Origin: Streptomyces sp. ISL-96
Lineage (GTDB): Bacteria > Actinomycetota > Actinomycetes > Streptomycetales > Streptomycetaceae
Direction: 5' to 3'
DNA length: 64,000 nt
Assembly (NCBI RefSeq): GCF_018614035.1
Contig: NZ_JAGGPA010000020.1
Location: 310,001-374,000 of the forward strand
In this document: piece by piece, positions 50,369 through 59,081 of the stretch
Layout: every line of letters starts with the position of its first letter
Numbering within the stretch: position 1 is the stretch's first letter
Notes under the pieces: model-generated
Database searches by the model: none
Told to the model about the DNA's origin: nothing
The model's input: only the letters and a program-made list of their open reading frames with translations
Program-made: the position numbers and the translations under genes

Positions 50369-50717
50369 CACGGACTACCCCGGCATCGCGCTGGCGCTGG
50401 TCGCGGCCGTCTGCTGGGGCTGCTACATACTGCTGAACCGGCCCACCCCCGGCGCCCTGTTGTGCGCACTGGCCGCCGGGGTGCTGTCCTCCGCGGTCCC
50501 GTTCCTCGCCGACCTGCTCGCGCTGCGCCGGGTCCCCGCCCGCTTCTTCGGCGTCTTCATGAGCGTCAATCCGGTGTTCGCCGCCCTGATCGGCATGCTC
50601 GTCCTCGGCCAGCACCTCGACCTGGCGTCGTGGCTGGCCATCGCCGTGATCGTCACCGCCAACGCCGTCGCCGTGAGCACGAAGTCCGTCTCAGCCGCTG
50701 TGGGCCCAGGCCAGTGA
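50366..50717 (+). pseudogene. Remnant of an EamA/RhtA-type transporter
   Basis: The plus strand encodes the last part of a DMT-superfamily permease: YPGIALALVAAVCWGCYILLNR (a transmembrane segment), then PTPGALLCALAAGVLSSAVPFLADLLALRRVPARFFGVFMSVNPVFAALIGMLVLG and a final helix. About the first 150 residues of a 290-residue protein are missing, and the usual helix between ILLNR and PTPGALL also appears to be missing, so a second internal loss is likely. Its stop overlaps the 3' end of the amidase gene by 27 bp. Confidence 0.75.
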
Positions 50718-52142
50718 GGGCCGGGTTCGCGGTGTCCGAGCCTCGATCTCAGTGGCCGCTTTCAGCAGCAGGTTCTCGCGGAAACGCCCTCCGATCAGCT
50801 GCACGCCGGACGGAAGGCCGTCCCTGATACCCGTCGGTACCGACATCGCCGGGAAACCGAGCACGGGAACGGCCTGCATGGGCCATTGCGCGGCGAGCAG
50901 TTCACGTACGCGGCCGTCGCCGGCCAGGTCCGCGTCCTGTTCGAACGGTGGCTCGGCCGACACGGGTGTCAGCAGGATCCGCTCGTCTCCCAGGTACTGC
51001 TGAAGCCGGGTGATGAGTGTGCCGCGCCGCGCGTAACCCTTGATGTAGGCGTCCAGCGTCGGCCGCTCGCCCCATGTCTCGGCGGCGGCGGCAAACGAGG
51101 CGGCGAGCGAGATCCGGACCGTGTCGTCACCGAACTGCTCGATCTCCGGCATCATCGTGCGCAGCTCCTCGTAGAGCAGCAGCGACCACAGCCGGGCCGC
51201 CTCGCCCAGCAGCGGCAGTTCGACCTCCTCCACCTCGTAGCCGGCTTCGCCGAGCCATCCCGCGGCATCGTCCAGGGCCGCCTCCACGGCGGCGTGGGAC
51301 TTGGCCAGCCCGACATCGCGTACGACCGCGACCTTCACCGGGCGGCGTGACTCACCGAGCGGCGGGCGCATCGGAAGGCCGACCGGATCGCGCAGATCGG
51401 GTGTGACCATGGCGTTCAACGCCAGCCGGACGTCGTCGACCGTCCAGCCCAGCGGTCCGTGCACCGCCATGGTCTGGAAGGAGAGCGGGCTGTCGAACTC
51501 CACTTCTCCGCCGGGCTCCGATCCGGAGACGAGGCCCATCGTCGGCCGCAGGCCGACCGCGCCGCAGCAGTAGGCCGGGAACCGGATCGAACCGCCGATG
51601 TCATTGCCCTGCGCGATCGGCACCATCCCGGACGCGACAGCGGCTGCGGCGCCGCCGGACGACCCGCCCGGGGTGTGTGCGCTGCTCCACGGGTTGAGCG
51701 TCGTACCGTGCAGATCGTTGCCGGTGAACCACCGTACGGCGAACGCCGGGCTGTTGCTGCGGCCCATGAGGTTCGCACCGGCCCGGCGCAGTGCCGCGAT
51801 GCACGCCGCGTCGTCCTGGGCGACGGCTCCGGCCCATGCCGGGATGCCGTGCGAGCTGGCGTACCCACGCTGCGAGGTATTGATCTTGGTGGCGACCGGC
51901 ACACCGTGCAGGGGTTCCAGCGCCTCACCGGCGGCCACCGTCTTGTCCGCCGCCGCGGCCTGGGCAAGTGCCTCCTCGGGGCGGATGTCCACGAGCGCGT
52001 TGAGAGCCGGGTTGGTTTCCTCGATCCGCCGCAGGAACGCCTGCGCGACCTCGGTCGCGGAGAACACCTTGTCGCGGATTCCGGCTGCCAGCTCAGCGGC
52101 TGAGCGGTCCCACAGCGGCTTCTCGCCCGTGCTGTCGGTCAT
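50691..52142 (-). CDS. Amidase (amidase signature family)
   Basis: The 483-residue protein carries the amidase-signature catalytic elements: Lys86 (VATKINTS), Ser161 in PGGSSGG, and Ser185 in QGNDIGGSIRFPA, with the usual 24-residue spacing between the two serines. It resembles cytoplasmic amidases that cleave small amides or act in peptide catabolism. ATG 52142 has AGGAG 7 bp upstream. It follows the solute-binding lipoprotein gene by 29 bp on the same strand and is presumably co-expressed with it under the dyad at 53852-53874. Confidence 0.9.
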   Translation of the reverse strand: MTDSTGEKPLWDRSAAELAAGIRDKVFSATEVAQAFLRRIEETNPALNALVDIRPEEALAQAAAADKTVAAGEALEPLHGVPVATKINTSQRGYASSHGIPAWAGAVAQDDAACIAALRRAGANLMGRSNSPAFAVRWFTGNDLHGTTLNPWSSAHTPGGSSGGAAAAVASGMVPIAQGNDIGGSIRFPAYCCGAVGLRPTMGLVSGSEPGGEVEFDSPLSFQTMAVHGPLGWTVDDVRLALNAMVTPDLRDPVGLPMRPPLGESRRPVKVAVVRDVGLAKSHAAVEAALDDAAGWLGEAGYEVEEVELPLLGEAARLWSLLLYEELRTMMPEIEQFGDDTVRISLAASFAAAAETWGERPTLDAYIKGYARRGTLITRLQQYLGDERILLTPVSAEPPFEQDADLAGDGRVRELLAAQWPMQAVPVLGFPAMSVPTGIRDGLPSGVQLIGGRFRENLLLKAATEIEARTPRTRPSLAWAHSG

Positions 52143-52171
52143 CGGTGTCTCCTGGGATGTGAGGTAGCGAG

Positions 52172-53818
52172 TCACTTCGAGGTACCGCCTATGTAGGCGG
52201 CCCACGGCATGCCCATGTAGGCGAAGGAGGTGGGCACGCCGCTGATGCGCTTGTTCATGAACATGCGCTCGTGAGTACTGGCGATATACACCACCGGGAC
52301 GGTGGAGGTGAAGAGGGCCTGGGCCTCGGTGTAGGCCTTGGCCGACGCCTCGGCGTCCGAGGATGTACGTGCCTTCCCGAGCAGCCGGGTCACGTCGGCG
52401 TTGTTGTAGTTCGTCCAGTTGAAGAGTCCCCGAGGGGTGACCATCTCCGCCACGTAGGACGACGGGTCCGGCATGGCGACGTACCCGAAGGTGAGTATCA
52501 GGTCGATGCCCTGCCGGATCGAGGGGTCGTAGAAGAGCGAGGACATCTCGGTGGGCTGAAGCTGCCGTATCCGGATGTCGACGCCCAGTTTCTTGGCGGC
52601 GGCCTGGATGAAGGTCAGGGTCTGCAGTCCCTTCTGGTCACCCGCCGGGATCGCGGCCACCAAGGGCCGTGCCACCGGACCCACCTTGTCCATCAGCTTC
52701 TTTGCGCGTTCCAGGTCCGGCTTCGGCACAGCCGGCAGCGCTTCGTAGGCGGCGTCGAACCGGTCGGCGGCCGGATCGCCACTCCAAGTGAGCGGCGGGA
52801 CAAGCGACTTCAGGGTCGTGGCGTCGCCACCGAACACGTTCTTGATCAGCGCGTCGCGGTCCAGGGTGTGTGACAGTGCGTCCAGGAGCCGACGGTCCGC
52901 CGCGGGGGACTTGGCGCTGCCGGGAATCAGAAGGACGTTCTGCGTGGAGGGACCGAGGTAGGTCGCACCGTTCTTCGCCCGGGCGAGCGCGGTGGCACTG
53001 GTGGGCGGCAGTTCGTACGTACCGTCCACCTCGCCGGAGAGCAGTGCGCTGGTGAGTGTGTTGCTGTTGGTGATGAACTTGAAGTCGACCCGGCCGGCCT
53101 TCGGCTTGAGCCGGGGGTCCCAGTAGCCGTCGTTGCGTTCGAGGGTGATGCTGTCGCCGGACTTCCACGAGGCCAGTTCGAACGGCCCGGTGCACATGAG
53201 TCCGCCCTTGGCGGCGCCGTAGGCGGCGCCGGCCTTCCGGGTGTACGCCTGCTGGCTGACCGCGCCGAAGGAGGTGGAGAGCGCCTTGGGGAGGGTCTGG
53301 TCGTACGCCTTGGTGCGCAGTGTCACCTGGTTCGGACCCGTGGCCTTGATCGACGTCACCGCGGAAAGGTAGTTCCCGTACAGCGCCTGCGTCTTCGGGT
53401 CGGTCTGCCGTTCCAGGCTGTAGACCACGTCCTGGGGTGTCATGCGGGAGCCGTCCCAGAACGTGACGTCGGACCGGAGATCGAGCACCAGGGTGCGCGC
53501 GTCGGTCCATGTCGCCTTGCGGGCCAGGCCGGGACTCAGGGAGAAGTCCGCGTTCATCCGCGTCAGCGTGTCGCAGAGGTTCGATCCGACGGTCTGGGGC
53601 GAGTAGTCGCCCACCTTCGCCGGGTCCAGGGTCGTCGGCTCCCCGTAGGGCAGCGCCCAGGTGACGCGATCGACGACTCCGCTGCCGGGCGGGGTAGTGG
53701 TGGTGAGCCGGATTTCCCGGGGTGTGCCGGTGCCTCCGCTGGTTGCGGACGTGCAGGACGCTGTGGCCAGCAGGGCCACGCTTATGAGCACCGTCAACAC
53801 CGGTCTTTGGGCAGCCAT
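52172..53818 (-). CDS. Solute-binding lipoprotein (SBP family 5, peptide/opine-type)
   Basis: The 548-residue family 5 binding protein has a lipoprotein signal (VLISVALLATASC) and the usual motifs: TTLDPAKVGDYSPQTVGSNLCDTL, FWDGSRMTPQDVVYSL, CTGPFELASWKSGDSITL and a C-terminal lobe ending YMGMPWAAYIGG. It has no permease genes of its own beside it. The co-directional amidase follows. The shared regulator site suggests it serves the permeases encoded at 61431-63262, which in turn lack a binding protein within this window. ATG 53818 has AAGGAG upstream. Confidence 0.88.
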   Translation of the reverse strand: MAAQRPVLTVLISVALLATASCTSATSGGTGTPREIRLTTTTPPGSGVVDRVTWALPYGEPTTLDPAKVGDYSPQTVGSNLCDTLTRMNADFSLSPGLARKATWTDARTLVLDLRSDVTFWDGSRMTPQDVVYSLERQTDPKTQALYGNYLSAVTSIKATGPNQVTLRTKAYDQTLPKALSTSFGAVSQQAYTRKAGAAYGAAKGGLMCTGPFELASWKSGDSITLERNDGYWDPRLKPKAGRVDFKFITNSNTLTSALLSGEVDGTYELPPTSATALARAKNGATYLGPSTQNVLLIPGSAKSPAADRRLLDALSHTLDRDALIKNVFGGDATTLKSLVPPLTWSGDPAADRFDAAYEALPAVPKPDLERAKKLMDKVGPVARPLVAAIPAGDQKGLQTLTFIQAAAKKLGVDIRIRQLQPTEMSSLFYDPSIRQGIDLILTFGYVAMPDPSSYVAEMVTPRGLFNWTNYNNADVTRLLGKARTSSDAEASAKAYTEAQALFTSTVPVVYIASTHERMFMNKRISGVPTSFAYMGMPWAAYIGGTSK

Positions 53819-54171
53819 GGCTGATGCTCCTTGCCGACGTAATAAACGAACGTCATATAACACTGTTGCATGACACGCTTCCACCCGTCGGGCGAACGAG
53901 TCAAGACCCTGGCGTGTTTTCTCCGGTCCCCGGCCAGGCCGCACGTCCGGGGCTGGTGCAACCGCGCGGAGGCAGGTAGCTTCTGCGTCCGTACCGTCGC
54001 CCCGCGCACTTTCAGCGCCCACCGCGGCGACGTCCGGGCAGCATCCATGCCCCCCTACGGCAGGACGGCCGACCTGAGCAGCCGCCCCCGTTACGCGCGC
54101 CGACCTCCAGGCCCGCCTTCGCCCCCTCCCGGCGAGCCCCACGCGTCACACCCACCGAACGGAGTCCCACC
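53819..54171. other. 353-bp divergent control region, no gene
   Basis: It holds the leader of the binding-protein operon with the dyad at 53852-53874, and the leader of the DUF3237 gene on the plus strand. I see no coding frame with a ribosome binding site and no other repeat. Confidence 0.5.
53852..53874 (-). promoter_or_regulatory. Operator site A of the TetR regulon
   Basis: GTCATATAACA (53852-53862), a central C (53863) and TGTTGCATGAC (53864-53874) form an 11-1-11 dyad with 9 of 11 matched pairs, 34 bp upstream of the binding-protein start. The half-site GTCATATAACA closely matches the right half of the dyad near the tetR gene (site B). Confidence 0.7.
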
Positions 54172-54633
54172 GTGCCCTTCACTCCCGCTCTCGCGTTCGC
54201 CTTCGAGATTCGAGCCCACATCACCGAGACGCTCCACATCGGCCACGGCGACGGCGAGAACACCGAGTTCACACCCATCGTCGGAGGCGCCGTGGAAGGT
54301 CCCCTGCTACGCGGAAAGGTGCTGGCGGGCGGCGGCGACTGGAGCAGCACGCGGGGCGAGGTGTGCGAGCTCGACGCGCGCTATCTGATCCAGGCGGAGG
54401 ACGGCGCGGTGATCGACATCGTCAACCGCGGCTTCTACAGGCCCAGGCCCGACAGCCCGGACCAGTACGACGGAGACCTCCAGGTCACGGAAGCCGGCCA
54501 CTACTACCGGACCTCCCCGGTCTTCCGTACGGACGCGCCCGCGCATCGATGGCTCGCCGAGACGGTCTTCGTGGGGCTCGCGCGCCCCGAGGGAGAGGAC
54601 GTCGTCGCCATCCGCATGTACGCGGTCAAGTAA
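54172..54633 (+). CDS. DUF3237 family protein
   Basis: The 153-residue single-domain protein matches DUF3237 (UPF0311): VGGAVEGPLLRGKVLAGGGDWSS near residues 38-60, ARYLIQAEDGAVIDIVNRGFY and a final HRWLAETVFVGLARPEGEDVVAIRMY. No biochemical role is established with certainty. GTG 54172 has GGAG 8 bp upstream. Its location among a hydrolase/CoA-ligase cluster suggests a role in the same catabolism, but its own promoter is unknown. Confidence 0.85.
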   Translation: MPFTPALAFAFEIRAHITETLHIGHGDGENTEFTPIVGGAVEGPLLRGKVLAGGGDWSSTRGEVCELDARYLIQAEDGAVIDIVNRGFYRPRPDSPDQYDGDLQVTEAGHYYRTSPVFRTDAPAHRWLAETVFVGLARPEGEDVVAIRMYAVK

Positions 54634-54638
54634 GGCCG

Positions 54639-55052
54639 TCAGGACAGCGCCCGCCACGCACGGTTCAAGGTGTCGCGGAACTGGGCGATCTCCTCGGGAC
54701 TGAGATCCCGGACCATGTGCTCTTCGAGCCGCCGAGCCGGCTCCGCGTACTCGGCCAGCAGCCGGCGGCCGGCGTCGGTCAGCAGGACGAGCCTCTCCCG
54801 CCGGTTGCAGGGGTTGAGTTCACGGCGGATCAGACCGCGGTTCTCCAGCGTGCGGACCATGTCGGCCATGGTCTGGGCCGTGACGAAGGAGTCCCGGGCG
54901 AGCTGCGCGGCCGACACCCCGTCGTTTCGTTCCAGCACAGTGAGGGTCGTGTACTGCAGCGCCGTGATGCCTGCCGGCTTGAGCAGTTCCTCAAGGCGTG
55001 CGCGCACCACCAACTCGGTCCGCTTGACCAGGTAGAGCAGGGACGGGCTCAT
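54639..55052 (-). CDS. MarR-family transcriptional regulator
   Basis: The 137-residue protein has the MarR winged helix (LQYTTLTVLERNDGVSAAQLARDSFVTAQTMADMVRTLENRGLIRRELNPCNRRERLVLLTDAGRRLL) flanked by dimerisation helices. It is divergent from the SDR-led operon at 55224. The two palindromes between them are likely its binding sites, and its inducer is probably a pathway acid or CoA ester. It ends 5 bp from the DUF3237 stop. Start ATG 55052. Confidence 0.9.
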   Translation of the reverse strand: MSPSLLYLVKRTELVVRARLEELLKPAGITALQYTTLTVLERNDGVSAAQLARDSFVTAQTMADMVRTLENRGLIRRELNPCNRRERLVLLTDAGRRLLAEYAEPARRLEEHMVRDLSPEEIAQFRDTLNRAWRALS

Positions 55053-55154
55053 GCTCGCCCCTCCCCTGCCACGGACTGCGGGGGTACCGCCGCCATGTCA
55101 TGCCTCCACGAGATCCGGCCTGGACGTCAACAGGGATTCAGATTAGGCCATTGA

Positions 55155-55200
55155 CAGGATTCCTGAGAATCGCCCAGACTCCCAATCATCAGGATTCCTG
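55155..55200 (+). promoter_or_regulatory. Twin palindromes between marR and the SDR operon
   Basis: CAGGATTCCTG occurs at 55155-55165 and again at 55190-55200, each a perfect 5-1-5 dyad, with centres 35 bp apart. A TTGACA (-35 candidate, 55151-55156) overlaps the first copy. The sites are well placed to be MarR operators controlling both genes. Confidence 0.7.
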
Positions 55201-55223
55201 TTAATCACTGAGAGGCGCGAGAC

Positions 55224-56135
55224 ATGGATCTGCACGGAAAGGCCGCCGTCGTCACCGGCAGCGGACGCGGGCTCGGTCTGGGTTACGCCTGGGCCCTCGC
55301 CGCAGCAGGAGCCGCTGTCGTCGTCAACGACGTCGACGGCGACGCGGTCGAGGCCGCGGTCGCCACCATCACCTCCGCCGGCGGCAGGGCCACCGGTGTG
55401 GTGGCCGCGGTCGGCGACAGCCGGGCGGCCGAGCAGCTGGTCGAGACGGCAGTGCGCGAGTTCGGACGCCTGGACGTACTCGTCACCAACGCGGGCATCC
55501 TCCGCGACCGGGTGCTGTGGAAGATGACCGACGAGGACTTCGACGCCGTCGTCGACGTTCACCTGCGCGGCACCTTCACGTGCGCCCGGGCGGCCGCCGT
55601 CCGGATGCGGGAGCAGGGAACCGGAGGGCGCCTGATCCTGATCTCCTCGCCGGCCGGGCAGCGAGGCAACTTCGGGCAGACCAACTACGCCGCCGCCAAG
55701 GCCGGCATCGGCGCGATGGCGCGCACCTGGGCCATGGAGCTGGCCAGGGCCGGCATCACCGTCAACGCCGTCGTTCCGGTCGCGGCCACCGAGATGACCA
55801 AGACCATTCCGGCCTTCGCGCAGGTCCTCGCGGAATCCGAGCGCACCGGCGACCCGCTGCCGGCCTGGCTGCGCAAGGACGAGGGCATGGGCACGGTCGA
55901 AGACGTCGCCGGGCTCATCACCTTCCTGGCCTCGGACTCCTCCAAGGACGTCACCGGGCAGGCGATCGGCATCGGCGGTGACCGGCTGGCCCTGTGGGCG
56001 CACCCCAAGGAGAAGACGGTCGCCTTCGCCGACGGTGGCTGGAGCGCCGGCGCGATTGCGCAGGAGTGGCACGGCGGCGTCGGCGCAGAGCCCGAGACGT
56101 ACGGCATCCCGGCCCCCGCGGCACCGGAGGCCTGA
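55224..56135 (+). CDS. SDR-family (3R)-hydroxyacyl-CoA dehydrogenase-like
   Basis: The 303-residue SDR has the cofactor motif TGSGRGLG (residues 11-18), NAG at 89-91 and the catalytic Ser (ISSPAGQRGNFGQ, about 142), Tyr155 and Lys159 (YAAAK). The sequence around TNAGILRDRVLWKM and ARAGITVNAVVPVAATEMT is closest to the HSD17B4/multifunctional (3R)-hydroxyacyl-CoA dehydrogenase group, not to simple acyl-carrier reductases. The C-terminal 60 residues after IGIGGDRLALWAH are longer than in basic SDRs, as is typical of that group. First gene of a four-gene operon with amidohydrolase, CoA ligase and MaoC hydratase. Confidence 0.88.
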   Translation: MDLHGKAAVVTGSGRGLGLGYAWALAAAGAAVVVNDVDGDAVEAAVATITSAGGRATGVVAAVGDSRAAEQLVETAVREFGRLDVLVTNAGILRDRVLWKMTDEDFDAVVDVHLRGTFTCARAAAVRMREQGTGGRLILISSPAGQRGNFGQTNYAAAKAGIGAMARTWAMELARAGITVNAVVPVAATEMTKTIPAFAQVLAESERTGDPLPAWLRKDEGMGTVEDVAGLITFLASDSSKDVTGQAIGIGGDRLALWAHPKEKTVAFADGGWSAGAIAQEWHGGVGAEPETYGIPAPAAPEA

Positions 56136-56136
56136 G

Positions 56137-57024
56137 ATGAGCGACCTCGCGCTCGACCTCGACGAACTGACCGCCATCGACATGCACACCCATGCGGAGG
56201 TCTCCAAGGACGGCCGCGGCTCACTGAGCCCCGAGCTGTTCGGCGCCTCCGCGGAGTACTTCAAGTCCCACGCGCACCGGCAGCCGACCATCGACGAGAT
56301 GGCCTCCTACTACCGCGAACGCCGCATGGCCGCCGTGGTGTTCACCGTGGACGCCGAGCACGCCACCGGGCACCCGAGGATCGCCAACGAGGAGATCGCC
56401 GAGAGCTGCGCCGCCCATCCCGACGTGCTCATCCCGTTCGCCAGTATCGACCCCCACAAGGGCCGGGCCGCAGTGCGCGAGGCCCGCCGCCTGGTGGCGG
56501 AGTACGGGGTACGCGGCTTCAAGTTCCACCCCAGCATCCAGGCCTTCTCCCCCAACGATCCGCTCGCGTACCCCTTTTACGAGGCCATCGAGGAACTGGG
56601 CGTACCCGCGCTGTTCCACACCGGTCAGACCGGCATCGGCGCGGGCGTCCCCGGTGGCGGCGGGATCCGGCTGAAGTACTCCAATCCCATGCTGGTCGAC
56701 GACGTCGCCGTGGACTTCCCGCAGTTGCGGATCATCCTGGCCCATCCGTCGTTCCCCTGGCAGGACGAGGCACTGGCGGTGGCCACCCACAAGCCGCACA
56801 TCTACATCGACCTGTCCGGCTGGTCGCCGAAGTATTTCCCGCCGCAGCTGGTGCGGTACGCCAACACCCTGCTCAAGGACAAGGTCCTCTTCGGCTCCGA
56901 CTACCCCGTCATCACCCCCGACCGGTGGCTCGCCGACTTCGAGAAGCTCGACATCAAGCCCGAGGTCCGGCCGAAGATCCTCAAGGACAACGCCGCCCGT
57001 CTGCTCGGCCTGCTCAAGGACTGA
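56137..57024 (+). CDS. Amidohydrolase family protein (PF04909)
   Basis: The 295-residue TIM-barrel metal hydrolase starts with AIDMHTHAEVS (HxH metal motif, residues about 15-17) and contains GFKFHPSIQAFSPNDP, ALFHTGQTG, LAHPSFPWQDEALAV and GSDYPVITPDRW. The GSDYP aspartate and HP histidines complete the amidohydrolase-2/ACMSD-like metal site. The family includes decarboxylases and lactone hydrolases; the reaction here is not predictable. ATG 56137 has GGAGG 6 bp upstream and is 1 bp past the SDR stop. Confidence 0.88.
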   Translation: MSDLALDLDELTAIDMHTHAEVSKDGRGSLSPELFGASAEYFKSHAHRQPTIDEMASYYRERRMAAVVFTVDAEHATGHPRIANEEIAESCAAHPDVLIPFASIDPHKGRAAVREARRLVAEYGVRGFKFHPSIQAFSPNDPLAYPFYEAIEELGVPALFHTGQTGIGAGVPGGGGIRLKYSNPMLVDDVAVDFPQLRIILAHPSFPWQDEALAVATHKPHIYIDLSGWSPKYFPPQLVRYANTLLKDKVLFGSDYPVITPDRWLADFEKLDIKPEVRPKILKDNAARLLGLLKD

Positions 57025-57034
57025 AGGAGTCGCC

Positions 57035-58579
57035 GTGTTGAACCAAGGCATCGGTTCCTGGCCGGCCCGCAGGGCCCGTAAGACCCCGGACCGGATCGCC
57101 GTCGTTCACGAGGACCGTACGTGGACCTACCGAGAACTCCACCAGCGAGTACTGCGCCTGGCCCACGCTCTGCGCGCACTGGGAACGCGCCGCGGCGACC
57201 GGGTCGCGTACCTGGGCCCCAACCACCCGGCCTTCCTCGAAACGCTGTTCGCGGTCGGTGCCCTCGGAGCGGTCTTCGTCCCCCTCAACATCCGCCTGGC
57301 CGCTCCGGAACTGGCCTACAACCTCTCCGACTCGGGCAGTACGGTCCTCATCCACGCACCCGAGCAGGCCGAGGCCGCCGGTGCGGCCGCCGCAGAGGCC
57401 GAAGTACGCCACCGCATAGCCCTCGACGGCGCCGGGGCCGGTGTCATCGGTTACGACGAACTGCTCGCCGGCGGGGGAACGGAGCCGCTGGACCAGACCG
57501 TCGCCCCGGACGACCACTGCATGATCATGTACACCTCCGGGACCACGGGCCGGCCCAAGGGGGCGGTCCTCTCCCACGCCAACATCGTCTGGAACAGCGT
57601 CAACGTCCTCGTGGACACCGATCTGGCCGGTGACGAGGTCACCCTGGTCGCCGCCCCGCTGTTCCACACCGCCGGTCTCAACATGACGTGCCTGCCCACC
57701 CTCCTCAAAGGCGGCCGCGTGCTGCTGCTCCCCGCGTTCGACCCCGACCGCGTCCTGGAGCTCGTCGAGTCCGAGCGCGTGACGTACATGTTCGGCGTTC
57801 CCACCATGTACGACGCCCTGGCCGCCCGGCCGCGGTGGGCGGCCACCGACCTGGCCAGCCTGCGTACGCTCAACTGCGGCGGCGCACCGGTCCCCGCCCG
57901 CACCATCGCCGCGTACCTCGCCCGCGGCCTGGCGTTCAGTCAGGGGTACGGCATGACCGAGGCCTCCCCCGGGGTCCTCTACCTGGACAGGGAGCAGACC
58001 TCGGCCAAGGCCGGCTCCGCGGGCGTACCGCACTTCTTCACGGACACCCGCATCCTTCTGCCGGACGGTCGCGAGGCCGCCCCCGGGCAGAGCGGCGAAA
58101 TCCTCGTCAGCGGCCCGAACGTCATGTCGGGCTACTGGGGCCGGCCGGAAGACACCGCGGCCGCCTTCGCGGACGGCGGCTGGCTGCGCACCGGCGACGT
58201 GGCCCGGACGGACGGCGACGGGTACGCCTACATCGTCGACCGGGTCAAGGACATGTTCGTCTCGGGAGGAGAGAACGTCTATCCGGCCGAGGTCGAGGAC
58301 GCGATCCTGAGCCACCCCGCGGTCGGCGAGTGCGCGGTCATCGCGGTAGCGGACGAGGTCTGGGGCGAAGTCGGCCGCGCCGTCGTGGTGCTCAGGCCCG
58401 AAGCCGACGCCGACGCCGACGAGGACTCCATCCTCGGCCACCTGCGGGGCAGGCTGGCGAAGTACAAGATCCCGAAGTCCGTCGTCTTCGCCGGCGATCT
58501 CCCCCGTACGGCCTCCGGAAAGATCATCAAACCGGCCGTGCGCGAGACCTACGCCGGCCACCCTACGCACCCAGAATGA
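57035..58579 (+). CDS. Acyl-CoA synthetase (AMP-forming)
   Basis: The 514-residue ANL-superfamily ligase has the ATP-binding loop YTSGTTGRPKG (166-176), QGYGMTEASPG, the GWLRTGDVARTDGDGYAYIVDRVKDMFVSGGENVYPAEVE hinge region and the catalytic lysine of LPRTASGKIIK. It would convert a carboxylic acid released by the amidase or CocE-like hydrolase to its CoA thioester. GTG 57035 has AAGGAG 8 bp upstream. Substrate class (medium-chain or aromatic) is not decided by sequence. Confidence 0.92.
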   Translation: MLNQGIGSWPARRARKTPDRIAVVHEDRTWTYRELHQRVLRLAHALRALGTRRGDRVAYLGPNHPAFLETLFAVGALGAVFVPLNIRLAAPELAYNLSDSGSTVLIHAPEQAEAAGAAAAEAEVRHRIALDGAGAGVIGYDELLAGGGTEPLDQTVAPDDHCMIMYTSGTTGRPKGAVLSHANIVWNSVNVLVDTDLAGDEVTLVAAPLFHTAGLNMTCLPTLLKGGRVLLLPAFDPDRVLELVESERVTYMFGVPTMYDALAARPRWAATDLASLRTLNCGGAPVPARTIAAYLARGLAFSQGYGMTEASPGVLYLDREQTSAKAGSAGVPHFFTDTRILLPDGREAAPGQSGEILVSGPNVMSGYWGRPEDTAAAFADGGWLRTGDVARTDGDGYAYIVDRVKDMFVSGGENVYPAEVEDAILSHPAVGECAVIAVADEVWGEVGRAVVVLRPEADADADEDSILGHLRGRLAKYKIPKSVVFAGDLPRTASGKIIKPAVRETYAGHPTHPE

Positions 58580-58587
58580 GGAACCCC

Positions 58588-59046
58588 ATGCCCGCAACAG
58601 CCCACGGCCTCGACGAACTCAAGGCCCTCAGCGGAGCCGACCTCGGCCGCACCGACTGGCGGGAGATCACCCAGAACCGGGTGAACACCTTCGCCGATGC
58701 CACCGATGACCACCAGTGGATCCACACGGACCCGCAGAGGGCCAAGGAGGGCCCCTTCGGCGGACCCATCGCCCACGGCTACCTGACCCTCGCCCTGATC
58801 ATCCCGCTCTTCAACGAGCTGCTGGACATCACCGGTATCTCCATGAGCGTCAACTACGGCCTGGACAAGGTCCGTTTTCCCAGCCCCGTGCCGGTCGGCG
58901 CGAAGGTGCGCCTGCACGGTGCGGTCGGCTCCGTGGAAGAGGTCAAGGGCAACGGCGTACAGATGCGGCTGACTTTCACCATGGAGGTCGAGGGCAGCGA
59001 CAAGCCCGCCTGCGTGGCCCAGGCGGTCTACCGCCACTACGCCTGA
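58588..59046 (+). CDS. MaoC-family dehydratase
   Basis: The 152-residue hot-dog protein has the R-specific enoyl-CoA hydratase motif FADATDDHQWIHTDPQRAKEGPFGGPIAHGYLTLAL, which includes the catalytic Asp and His. It ends with the usual beta-strand-rich half. With the CoA ligase and SDR it could form a hydration-oxidation sequence on an enoyl-CoA. ATG 58588 has GAGGA 5 bp upstream; ATG 58576 is in frame but lacks one. It is the last gene of the operon and faces the tetR gene. Confidence 0.88.
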   Translation: MPATAHGLDELKALSGADLGRTDWREITQNRVNTFADATDDHQWIHTDPQRAKEGPFGGPIAHGYLTLALIIPLFNELLDITGISMSVNYGLDKVRFPSPVPVGAKVRLHGAVGSVEEVKGNGVQMRLTFTMEVEGSDKPACVAQAVYRHYA

Positions 59047-59081
59047 CCCCGCTACGCCTGATCCCCCTCCGGCAGGCTCGG

